Virus record (IMG/VR): IMGVR_UViG_3300033997_000077
Span: 1 to 64,000 of that record
Direction: 5' to 3' (one strand)
Source of the DNA: a virus
Length of the DNA stretch: 64,000 nt
Shown piece by piece: positions 1 to 6,656 of this stretch (position 1 is its first letter; the number at the start of each line of letters is the position of its first letter). The notes under the pieces were generated by a model. That model had not been told where the DNA came from. It did no database searches and saw only the letters and a list, made by a program, of their open reading frames with translations. A program made the position numbers and the translations under genes.

Positions 1-1
1 C

Positions 2-481
2 CTGCGTGCGTTCACCGCCGCCGAATTCCGTTCACACTTCGTCAGCAAGGTTGTCGAAGCGTTGCGCCCGCTGGGCGGTCAGGCGATTGCAACCCTCAGC
101 GAGGTTGTTGCCCGCAATCCGCACTTCCCCAATTCGCGCACCGTGCTTCAGTCCAATGCGCCGCTTGCCCTTGAGACATTTGCGAGCGACTTGTTAAACT
201 TCGCGTTGCAGGGCCCGTGCGTTGAGCCGTCGTATGCGATGTACGCCCTTATGCTGGAAGACAAGCCTGCCGATTGGTATGCACCTGTGCTGGGTGGTGT
301 TACCGTGGAAGGGTCGCCCGCGCTGCCGGATGCCTACACGCACTATCACAGTGACGAGATCATCCAACGCGTGGTTCTCGCGCACCACTACCGCGTGCCA
401 CTGCAATCAATGTGGGCTCAGACCATGCTGATTGCTCTCCGCAAAGACAACAACCTCGACCAGTATCACCTCTTCAAGTAA
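2..481 (+). CDS. 3' end of a truncated gene, function unknown
   Basis: The reading frame is open from the first bases of the window, so the true start lies upstream. A TTG at 62 is probably internal, because the frame continues without a stop to position 2. About 159 residues are visible. The fragment is helical-looking, with no signal peptide and no motif I recognise. A His/Asp/Tyr-rich patch (DAYTHYHSDEIIQ) lies in the C-terminal half. The stop is followed 10 bp later by the next gene, whose Shine-Dalgarno (AAGGAAA) begins inside the stop region, so the two are probably co-transcribed. No function is proposed. Confidence 0.75.
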   Translation: MRAFTAAEFRSHFVSKVVEALRPLGGQAIATLSEVVARNPHFPNSRTVLQSNAPLALETFASDLLNFALQGPCVEPSYAMYALMLEDKPADWYAPVLGGVTVEGSPALPDAYTHYHSDEIIQRVVLAHHYRVPLQSMWAQTMLIALRKDNNLDQYHLFK

Positions 482-491
482 GGAAACGCTT

Positions 492-683
492 ATGAGCAAG
501 TTGCAGCAACTCAACGATTGGCTCGCAAAGGAAGCTGACACTCACGGCTTCCCGTCCTTTCGTCGCAAGATTGACGCAAGCGGTGCCAACCTTAGCTGGT
601 TGCGCAAGGCCCTGAAGAAGATCGACGCGCCTGAAGAGATCAAGGCACTGGCAGCATTGGAAATCAAGGAGCTGGTCAAGTGA
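492..683 (+). CDS. small hypothetical protein, 63 aa
   Basis: A short, charged, probably all-helical protein that starts MSKLQQLNDWLAKEAD. ATG 492 is preferred over an in-frame start further upstream at 432: an AAGGAAA Shine-Dalgarno sits 8-10 bp before it, and the extra upstream residues are a low-complexity Thr/Ser run that shadows the previous gene. The stop overlaps the GTG start of the methyltransferase in a GTGA, so it is likely translationally coupled to it. It could be a small partner or regulator of the methyltransferase, but nothing in the sequence shows this. Confidence 0.7.
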   Translation: MSKLQQLNDWLAKEADTHGFPSFRRKIDASGANLSWLRKALKKIDAPEEIKALAALEIKELVK

Positions 684-1555
684 TCGTAAACCGCAACACT
701 AACGGTACGTTGAGTTCCGTGAACGTGGACAATCGCATCATTGAGATTGCCACCGACGCGGAATACGACTTGGCAATGGTGATCAACCAATTGCTTGAGC
801 CGACCAACCGCACCGAAGCCGCAGTAGGTCGCCTGCTCCGCCAGTTGCGACATCAGGAGAAAACGCCGAACACGCGCAAGGTTCTCCGTGCCATCGCCAA
901 CGTATTAGCTGACGGTTGTGCATCTCAGATGCTGACGCGACGCGAGAAGTTCGTGCCGTTTGACGAGCGGGCATCGCCGATTCACCAGCAGGTCAAGAAG
1001 CTGGCGCGCAAGGGCAAGAAGTTCAACATCGTGATTGCGGATCCGCCTTGGGAGTATCAGGACAAGGCAGCTGCTGGGGAACGCGGTGCTGAGTTCAAGT
1101 ATCCGGTGATGAAGTTGCGCGACATCAAGAACCTCGACATCAACAGCATTGTGGCGAAAGATGCGGTGCTGTTGTTGTGGGGAACGTGGCCGCTGCTGGA
1201 CGAGGCGAAAGCCGTAATGCGTGCTTGGGGCTTCAAGTACAAGACCAACGCGTTCGTGTGGGTGAAGCGCAACAAGTTGCAGACCGACACCGACTTCATG
1301 GGCGGCGGACACTACACTCGCAGCAACAGCGAGTTCGTGTTGATTGGCGTGCGCGGTAAGCGCCTGCCTCGACTCAACAACAACGTGAAGCAGGTTATCT
1401 ACGAAGCGCTGCGCGAGCACAGCCAGAAGCCGGAAGAGTTCTACAAATCTGTAAACCGATTGTATGACCTCAAGAAGTATCCGACGGTTGAGCTATTTGC
1501 TCGGCAACGACGCCCGAACATTACGGTGCTCGGCAACGACGTTGACCGCTTCTAA
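680..1555 (+). CDS. MT-A70 family adenine-N6 methyltransferase
   Basis: 291 residues. The catalytic motif DPPW is at about residues 121-124 within IVIADPPWEY, and the later GGGHYTRSNSEFVLIG segment matches the second conserved block of MT-A70 type N6-adenine methyltransferases. The family transfers methyl from S-adenosylmethionine to adenine; in phages the substrate is usually DNA, often to evade restriction. The N-terminal 115 residues are an extra helical, Arg-rich region, possibly for DNA recognition. The start is GTG, overlapping the previous stop, with a good AAGGAG Shine-Dalgarno 8 bp upstream. Methylation specificity cannot be read from the sequence. Confidence 0.88.
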   Translation: MIVNRNTNGTLSSVNVDNRIIEIATDAEYDLAMVINQLLEPTNRTEAAVGRLLRQLRHQEKTPNTRKVLRAIANVLADGCASQMLTRREKFVPFDERASPIHQQVKKLARKGKKFNIVIADPPWEYQDKAAAGERGAEFKYPVMKLRDIKNLDINSIVAKDAVLLLWGTWPLLDEAKAVMRAWGFKYKTNAFVWVKRNKLQTDTDFMGGGHYTRSNSEFVLIGVRGKRLPRLNNNVKQVIYEALREHSQKPEEFYKSVNRLYDLKKYPTVELFARQRRPNITVLGNDVDRF

Positions 1556-1566
1556 TAGCTGTATGT

Positions 1567-1603
1567 AGCTACGCTGGGAATTCAGACCCCTTCCAGCGTA
1601 GCT
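1567..1603 (+). terminator. 11-bp perfect stem-loop after the methyltransferase gene
   Basis: AGCTACGCTGG (1567-1577) pairs perfectly with CCAGCGTAGCT (1593-1603) around a 15-nt loop that contains GAATTC. There is no U-tract directly after it, so it is either a weak terminator or an mRNA-stabilising or processing hairpin. A second small hairpin (AACCC-TGTT-GGGTT, 1612-1625) follows before the next gene's Shine-Dalgarno. Confidence 0.5.
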
Positions 1604-1649
1604 GTTTGGTGAACCCTGTTGGGTTTGTATTAAAAAGTAAGGACTGAAA

Positions 1650-2834
1650 ATGACAAAGGCAAAAGAAAAAGCTGGGCAAGTAGCGCCGAAGAGCGCACCG
1701 AAAAAGGCATCGACTCCAAAGCCCATTCCCGCCGAACCCATTGCTCCGGAAGCTGTGGAAGAGATCAAGGTCAATTCTCGCGAAGCTCTGCTGGATAGCG
1801 TGGCAGAAGCTCACGCGTTGATCACTCGCCGCAAGTCTTCTGAAATCCTGCCGTCTCCGGTGTTCCTCTTCGACATCGAAGGGCTCGACGTGCTGGCATC
1901 TACCGCCATCTCTAGCCTCGGCATCATCTACATGGATGCGGCGCGTGCAACTGCTGGTGACCTGATCGACGCGGTAGCGCGTTCGGCCTACGCCGCGCAC
2001 AAAGAACGTCTGCATGGCCCAGACTCCGATGACGTAGCTATGGATAGCGAGCGCGATCCGTGTGTTGCTGTGAAGAGCTGGAACTTCGACGTGGATGCGC
2101 AAGTGCGTCGCTACGGTCGCACCGTATCGCGTTCAACTCAGACTTGGTGGGCCAACGCGTCGCCGCAGGCTCACGCCGCTGCCGCTGCTCCGCGCTACTC
2201 GCTCACTCCGTGTCTGGGTGACACGCTGCAAAGCATTCGCCAATTCGTTATCTCCTGCCTGAACGAAGTTGTGCTCGGCCTGTCACTCGAAGACAGCGAG
2301 ACCATCATGCAGAACATCCGTTTTGTGGTGCGTGGTTCTCAGTACGATGCTGCTGCGCTGGAAACTCTGTTCCAACAGGTGCTGGACATCCGGCCTGCTC
2401 CGACTCCGGAAACCGCGTTCGCCAACATTCCGGATCCCGACACTGGCAACCAGATTTCCACATTGTGGTTCTTCCGCTCTGTGATCGAAATCCGTTCGTA
2501 CCTCGACGGCTACCGCTCCGGCCTGCTGGCTGCCAGTGGTAACCGCGCGGCAACCCAAGAACATCTGGACGCCGCATACAAATACGCTGCCAACAACCGC
2601 CGCATGGCTGCCAACTCTCTGGCCGATATGACTTTCGGTAATCAGGCGAAGAGTCAGGTTTACAACAGCTTGCACGACAAGCAAGCAGCGTTGGCGTTGC
2701 GCGCTTCCGGTGGCCGTCACGTCGGGGAGTTCGATTCCCTGTACGACGCTCTGCTGATCCTGCCGACCCTGAACGGCAAGGCAGCACGCCAGTTCGCTGA
2801 ATCTCTTCTCGGTGACGAAGACGTAGCCGAGTGA
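1650..2834 (+). CDS. putative DEDD-type 3'-5' exonuclease (DexA/Rv2179c-like)
   Basis: 394 residues. After a Lys/Pro/Ala-rich linker (residues 1-40), the segment PVFLFDIEGLDVLASTAISS (about 71-90) resembles exonuclease motif I (D75-x-E77). GRTVSRSTQTWW (about 156-167) resembles the G-R-x4-S-T-x2-W-W block of phage exonuclease VIII/DexA-like proteins. The family degrades single-stranded nucleic acid 3'-5' with two metal ions. Further acidic ligands are probable but not assigned, and the C-terminal 150 residues are helical and unassigned. The AAGTAAGGA Shine-Dalgarno supports ATG 1650. The Ala/Pro-rich N-terminal tail is unusual for the family. Confidence 0.55.
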   Translation: MTKAKEKAGQVAPKSAPKKASTPKPIPAEPIAPEAVEEIKVNSREALLDSVAEAHALITRRKSSEILPSPVFLFDIEGLDVLASTAISSLGIIYMDAARATAGDLIDAVARSAYAAHKERLHGPDSDDVAMDSERDPCVAVKSWNFDVDAQVRRYGRTVSRSTQTWWANASPQAHAAAAAPRYSLTPCLGDTLQSIRQFVISCLNEVVLGLSLEDSETIMQNIRFVVRGSQYDAAALETLFQQVLDIRPAPTPETAFANIPDPDTGNQISTLWFFRSVIEIRSYLDGYRSGLLAASGNRAATQEHLDAAYKYAANNRRMAANSLADMTFGNQAKSQVYNSLHDKQAALALRASGGRHVGEFDSLYDALLILPTLNGKAARQFAESLLGDEDVAE

Positions 2835-2974
2835 TTTGGTTCCTGATTTGTTTAGCGTGCATTAGCCTTGGTGCACAACTAGACCTGAGTTGGACAGATT
2901 CCAACACCTCCGGCAGTGGGAGCACGCACGTTGCTCTCGCATCTATTGCGTGCGAATTCTGGTCGCACTACTGA
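2831..2974 (+). CDS. small membrane-anchored or secreted ORF, 47 aa
   Basis: A GTG at 2831 overlaps the stop of the preceding gene in a GTGA, the same arrangement used by the methyltransferase start at 680. It opens 47 codons ending at TGA 2972-2974. The product begins V/MIWFLICLACISLGAQ, a hydrophobic segment with a Cys and small residues like a signal or lipoprotein leader, followed by a polar Ser/Thr/Asp-rich tail. It could be a lysis accessory or superinfection-exclusion peptide. The evidence is the coupling geometry and the hydrophobic N-terminus only. Confidence 0.4.
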   Translation: MIWFLICLACISLGAQLDLSWTDSNTSGSGSTHVALASIACEFWSHY

Positions 2975-2993
2975 CGAACAAGGCAACCTGTAG

Positions 2994-3021
2994 AAGGGGG
3001 TGGGCATTTGCCTGCCCCTTT
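2994..3021 (+). terminator. probable intrinsic terminator
   Basis: AAGGGGGTGGGC pairs with GCCTGCCCCTTT (12 bp with a few G-U pairs, four-base loop), followed by a pyrimidine-rich CGCGTTTCC. It separates the nuclease region from the leader-motif operon. Confidence 0.7.
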
Positions 3022-3068
3022 CGCGTTTCCGACGCTAATTTTGCTCACATCCACGAAGAGGTATCGCG
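3022..3068 (+). promoter_or_regulatory. intergenic motif GCTAATTT, candidate phage promoter
   Basis: TCGCGTTTCCGACGCTAATTT lies directly downstream of the terminator and upstream of the first leader-motif gene. Nearly the same string (TCGCATT..ACGCTAATTT) follows the terminator at 19.6 kb, and a shorter match lies upstream of the capsid gene (49133-49140). It could be a -10-like element of a phage-recognised promoter. No transcription data support it. Confidence 0.35.
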
Positions 3069-3785
3069 ATGAAAATCCAACTCTCAATGTCGAAGGCGTT
3101 CTCGGCATTGACTACCGCAGAGCGTGCAAAGTTCGAACGTTGGTTCGGCAAGAGCGTTGTTCGCGACAAGTCCGGTGAACCTCTACGCTGCTATCACGGC
3201 TCACCGAAAGAATTCAAGCAGTTCGACCCCAAGTTCATTGGCTCCGGCGTTGACCAATACGGGATCGGCTACTACTTCACAAGCTCGCCTGACATGGCGA
3301 ACACATACACGCGCAACAAGGTTGATCCCGTCACAGGTAAAGACCGGACGGATCCCGAAAGCAGCAACGTCATGCCCGTGTATCTCCGCATCAAGAAGCC
3401 CATCGACTTTTACCGCCAGCCCAAGATCACACGCGCCCAAGTCAGCAAAATGTTGACGGGGCTGGGCCGCCGCAATCTCGAACGATTCATCCGCGACAAC
3501 TACGACGTGGATTTTCAGGGGATGCAGGCAAGTATCAACGAGTACGCCGAAAACTACATCGGCCACGAACTGGTGCACGCGTCGATGATGCTGTGGAGTG
3601 ACCTTTACGACGGTCATCCTGACGCGGGCCACTTCCCAGAAATCTTCGCCTCGGCCACTGGGTACGACGGCATCATTGCGCGGCGCGCTGGTGGTGACGT
3701 GTACGTTGTCTTCTCACCGTTGCAGATCAAATCCGCTGTAGGTAACAGTGGACGTTACCGTCGCGTTGCCGACATCACCGATTAG
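3069..3785 (+). CDS. putative ADP-ribosyltransferase (ART-PolyVal-like) with leader motif
   Basis: 238 residues. The leader MKIQLSMS is followed by FERWFGKSVVRDKSGEPL and CYHGS (Y42-H43-G44), then GIGYYFTSSPDMANTY (about 66-80), and ends with VYVVFSPLQIKSAVGNSG. This order (WFG..SVV.D..G.PL, YHG, YFT..., vvF.P.QIKSa.GN.G) is that of the ART domain found in polyvalent proteins, which transfers ADP-ribose from NAD+ to a target. It is the first gene of the coupled operon and has no membrane segments. By analogy with T4 Alt it could be carried in the head and injected; that is inference. The target is unknown. Confidence 0.8.
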   Translation: MKIQLSMSKAFSALTTAERAKFERWFGKSVVRDKSGEPLRCYHGSPKEFKQFDPKFIGSGVDQYGIGYYFTSSPDMANTYTRNKVDPVTGKDRTDPESSNVMPVYLRIKKPIDFYRQPKITRAQVSKMLTGLGRRNLERFIRDNYDVDFQGMQASINEYAENYIGHELVHASMMLWSDLYDGHPDAGHFPEIFASATGYDGIIARRAGGDVYVVFSPLQIKSAVGNSGRYRRVADITD

Positions 3786-3795
3786 GGAACCTCCG

Positions 3796-4308
3796 ATGCA
3801 AATTCAACTCTCACTCTCTGCGGGCCACGTGATTTACTACCGAGGCTTGCAAGTCGCGTTCGACCAGTCAGTGCATGATCGCTCGCACATCATCTGGCTC
3901 ACACCGGATCGTCAGTACGCTATGCGCTACGCTGGTGACCCGCGCCACCTAATGCGCTTCTCTGTCAACGTCAATCACGGCTTCAACTTTGGCTTCCGCA
4001 CGTTCGAGACTGAAGTGAAAATCTCCGACGTTGTTGACCGTATCCGCTCTGCGTTGAACGAGCGCGCTAACAGCGGCGGCATCACCAAGGCTCAGTACAA
4101 GTCCGTGGTCGATCAGCTGAGTGCTATCAGCGACAGCGACACTGGCAAGTTCAAGAAAGTCTGGGCGTGGTACATGGAAGACAAGCGCATTGCCCAAGCG
4201 CTGAAGGCCGCTGGTTACGATCACGTGATCGGCAGAGAAGGCCCGTCGGACAACATACCAACCATTGGCGTGTTCGATCCGAAGAACGTCAAGGTGGAGC
4301 CCGCATGA
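3796..4308 (+). CDS. putative ART-fold protein with leader motif
   Basis: 170 residues starting MQIQLSLSAGHVIYYRG. ATG 3796 is chosen over an in-frame upstream start because it has the leader motif and sits 10 bp after the previous stop. Features compatible with a small ADP-ribosyltransferase are YYRGLQ near the N-terminus, IIWLTPDRQYAMRYAG (in the place of the YFT...A..Y helix) and a terminal GVFDPKNVKV, like the F-P-x-Q-I-K end of ART-PolyVal domains. The canonical YHG is altered to YYRG, so activity is uncertain. The stop overlaps the next ATG (ATGA). Confidence 0.55.
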   Translation: MQIQLSLSAGHVIYYRGLQVAFDQSVHDRSHIIWLTPDRQYAMRYAGDPRHLMRFSVNVNHGFNFGFRTFETEVKISDVVDRIRSALNERANSGGITKAQYKSVVDQLSAISDSDTGKFKKVWAWYMEDKRIAQALKAAGYDHVIGREGPSDNIPTIGVFDPKNVKVEPA

Positions 4309-4877
4309 TCATCCTGCTCAGTACGTCTGACGATGGAATCTATGACGTGCCAAAAACTGAAGAGCACAAGTACGTGTCGAAGGAAGTTGCGGCATTCATC
4401 AAGAAGACGCAAGCTGGCATCTTCAAGCTCTTCCCCGAAGCCAAGAAAAAGTTCAAGGGAGTGCGTTACACAAAGCGCGTGACAAGTTCCCTCGATCCGT
4501 TCGACAGGACGCTAAGAGTCAGCACTATGGCAACTGGCGGCACTGTAGCTGAAGCCCAACGGATCCAAAGCCAAGGCAACAAGTCCGGCTACATGGTGCA
4601 CGATGGGCCGCATGAAGCGTTCACGTCCCTTATCGTGCATGAGACGGCACACTTCATCGACCATGCCGTGAAGCTCAAGTTCAAAAACAACGACGACGTT
4701 TTGATTGAGTACCAACAGGCTAAGCGTGCCTTGCGGAAGCAGATCGGTAACCCGAGTCCTTATGCTGAGACGCACGAAGGCGAATGGTTTGCCGAGCAAT
4801 TTACCGTTGAGTACATGGGGAAAGGGGATGGCCCCCTGTTCACTTTGCTGCGTAGATTTTATGAGGACATGACATGA
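4305..4877 (+). CDS. putative zinc metallopeptidase with leader motif
   Basis: 190 residues starting MIILLSTSDDG. The zincin signature LIVHETAHFID places H112-E113-x-x-H116 as zinc ligands and catalytic Glu, and a downstream HEGEWFAEQF (about 157-166) offers a third ligand Glu. A Zn-dependent peptidase is therefore likely. The protein is small, with no signal peptide and no membrane segment. It lies between ART-like genes and is coupled by ATGA overlaps on both sides. If packaged it could cleave a host protein on entry; the substrate is unknown. Confidence 0.72.
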   Translation: MIILLSTSDDGIYDVPKTEEHKYVSKEVAAFIKKTQAGIFKLFPEAKKKFKGVRYTKRVTSSLDPFDRTLRVSTMATGGTVAEAQRIQSQGNKSGYMVHDGPHEAFTSLIVHETAHFIDHAVKLKFKNNDDVLIEYQQAKRALRKQIGNPSPYAETHEGEWFAEQFTVEYMGKGDGPLFTLLRRFYEDMT

Positions 4878-5182
4878 AAGTAGAACTCGGATTGTCGGAG
4901 AGCGCGAAGACCAAGCGCCCTGAGTACAGCATTACCCTCAAGGTCAGTGACTTCGATGCGGCTTCCGCTGTGTTGAAAGTCCTGACCCATATGCAAAAGG
5001 ATTGCCGCGAGGGGCACGGCAGCGAATACATCATGGACGCTGACGGCGACGACAAGGCCACAACCTACATCGACGGTGACGGTGGTGCCAACATTTCCAA
5101 CATCATGTGCAGCTTGGACGGCGGCGAGCCCGTTGAGTTTACGTTCAAGAAGATGCAGGAAGAAGGGCTGAAGGTGCTGTAA
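4874..5182 (+). CDS. small leader-motif protein, function unknown
   Basis: 102 residues beginning MKVELGLSESAKTKRPEYS, a variant of the shared leader. The rest alternates beta-like stretches (YSITLKVSDF) with acidic loops (DADGDDKATTYIDGDGG). No known domain was recognised. The start overlaps the metallopeptidase stop (ATGA) and its own stop shares one base with the next ATG (TAATG). Confidence 0.7.
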   Translation: MKVELGLSESAKTKRPEYSITLKVSDFDAASAVLKVLTHMQKDCREGHGSEYIMDADGDDKATTYIDGDGGANISNIMCSLDGGEPVEFTFKKMQEEGLKVL

Positions 5183-5625
5183 TGGAGATCCGACTTTCCC
5201 TCAGTGCCGACGTCTACTACCACGGCACCAAGAAAAAGTTCAGCGCGTTCTCCGAGTACCGACCAGCATTCTTCACCAAGAGCTTGGACTATGCGAAAGA
5301 GTACGGCCCGATAATCATGGAGGCACATCTCGATATAAAGCATGTGTTCGACACGCGTAACGACAGGCGTGCTGTTCAGATCTACAATGAGAAGTTTCTG
5401 CTGTCAGGGCTTGCGCAGGAGGGTGCGCGTCGCATAACGTTGGGGTCTCCTGTACCATTCAGGGAAGCTGACGAGCTGTGGGCATATCTGGCGATACCGG
5501 AATATCCAGAGCCGCACTACGACGCGATCATCGTTAGTGAAGGGACTGCCGGAACCGCCATGCACGCTGCGGAGCTGTCTTACGTACCATTGCACGTCAA
5601 CCAAATCAAGCTGGTGAAGTCATGA
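5182..5625 (+). CDS. putative small ADP-ribosyltransferase with leader motif
   Basis: 147 residues. The leader MEIRLSLSAD runs directly into VYYHGTKKKFSAF (Y13-H14-G15-T16), then AFFTKSLDYAKEYG (29-42), which is the YHGT / FFT...A..YG pattern of H-Y-E clade ADP-ribosyltransferases. The C-terminal half carries YDAIIVSEG and ends with VNQIKLVKS, comparable to the usual Q-I-K end. NAD+-dependent modification of a host factor is the family role; the target is not evident. It is coupled to both neighbours. Confidence 0.68.
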   Translation: MEIRLSLSADVYYHGTKKKFSAFSEYRPAFFTKSLDYAKEYGPIIMEAHLDIKHVFDTRNDRRAVQIYNEKFLLSGLAQEGARRITLGSPVPFREADELWAYLAIPEYPEPHYDAIIVSEGTAGTAMHAAELSYVPLHVNQIKLVKS

Positions 5626-5825
5626 TCTTCATTTGCGAGAAATGCGGCGCACGGGAGAACACCGCCAACTGCGGGTACTGGAACAACGGCCACCAGCTGA
5701 TCTGTAGCGTGTGCGACCCAGCCATCGGTAAGTGGCACAACCGATTCCCGCGCCGTACTGAAGACGGACGCGATCCCGAAACTGGCGAGTTCAAACCTAC
5801 GCCACCAAATCAACCACTCGTTTAA
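5622..5825 (+). CDS. small zinc-ribbon protein, 67 aa
   Basis: Cys5/Cys8 and Cys28/Cys31 form two CxxC knuckles (CEKC, CSVC), with an extra Cys17, typical of a small zinc ribbon. It lacks the leader motif of its neighbours. The polar, Pro-rich C-terminus (residues 40-67) looks unstructured. It is coupled by ATGA to the preceding ART gene. Such proteins often act as adaptors or nucleic-acid or protein binders; no specific role is visible. Confidence 0.7.
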   Translation: MIFICEKCGARENTANCGYWNNGHQLICSVCDPAIGKWHNRFPRRTEDGRDPETGEFKPTPPNQPLV

Positions 5826-5834
5826 GGAAAGCAA

Positions 5835-6656
5835 ATGAAACTCACCATCTCCATGACTTCTACTTCAGCGGTAGCTCCGGAATCGGACTATAGCTGGAGC
5901 ACCTACACATCACTCGCATCATTCGGCCTGCTGTTCCGTGGCAAGGAAGTCCTGCTGTCTAACGGATCTCAGTTCGGCCTTCGCGACGGCAGCAAAGGCG
6001 CTGCTCGCCTGATTATGCGCGGCGAGCCCACCAAGGTGATCACCGTTACTCCGGAAGAACGTACCGTACTGCTGGCACGCGCAACTCCCGTCACTACCAA
6101 GGGCGGCAAGAGAGCTAAGGTGCAAGGTGTGGTGCCTAAGTTTGATGCAGCTTCCTTCTGGAAGACCGACATCGCGCCTGCACTGGCCGAAGCACTGAAG
6201 AAGTTTGCAGGTGCGCGCCCGACTCGTCAGATGGCTACGTACATGAAAGGCATAGCGGAAGCATCCTTGGCGTATGGCGAAGGCCACACCGAAGCACTTG
6301 GTGCAAAGGTACTGACCGCGATCAACAAGCCCGTGCAGTTTGATATGGGAAGCATCGACATATCCAATCCGTTAGGTAAACTGGCGCAGCAGCTGGTTAA
6401 CACCAGCCCTGAGTTGAAGCGCATCTTCGGCGGTAAGGTCAAGCGCAAGACAGTGTTCGACTACTACTCCGTGTATCAGGATTTCCACTACGGTGCCGCT
6501 CACGCGCTACTGGCCGCCGCTATGCTCACTAAGCGTCAGGCCAACGTTGTCAATGTCGCAATGGGCCTTGACTCTAGTGCACGGGATTCGATCCCTGCCA
6601 AAGTCAACGCTGCTATTGAAGACATGGATAGCCGCGCTTCATCCAAGGCAAAGTAA
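5835..6656 (+). CDS. leader-motif protein with a recurrent phage domain
   Basis: 273 residues starting MKLTISMTSTSA. Residues 18-97 (DYSWSTYTSLAS, then GKEVLLSNGSQFGL and later VTPEERTVLL) align by eye with N-terminal domains in two other proteins of this window (33566-35875 and 54982-55647): an acidic/aromatic Tyr/Phe-x-Trp start, a Gly-rich turn, then hydrophobic strands. The C-terminal part is helical (ALAEALKKF, AAHALLAAAMLTK). The function is unknown. The recurrence suggests a virion-associated module. Confidence 0.7.
   Translation: MKLTISMTSTSAVAPESDYSWSTYTSLASFGLLFRGKEVLLSNGSQFGLRDGSKGAARLIMRGEPTKVITVTPEERTVLLARATPVTTKGGKRAKVQGVVPKFDAASFWKTDIAPALAEALKKFAGARPTRQMATYMKGIAEASLAYGEGHTEALGAKVLTAINKPVQFDMGSIDISNPLGKLAQQLVNTSPELKRIFGGKVKRKTVFDYYSVYQDFHYGAAHALLAAAMLTKRQANVVNVAMGLDSSARDSIPAKVNAAIEDMDSRASSKAK

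Noticed and set aside
432-491. Upstream extension of the 63-residue protein
   Set aside because: It overlaps the preceding gene, encodes a Thr/Ser run and lacks a Shine-Dalgarno, while ATG 492 has one.
2890-3072. 60-codon frame MDRFQHLRQ... in the gap before the first leader-motif gene
   Set aside because: It runs through the terminator hairpin, has poor start context and would overlap the next start; the coupled frame at 2831 is a better candidate.
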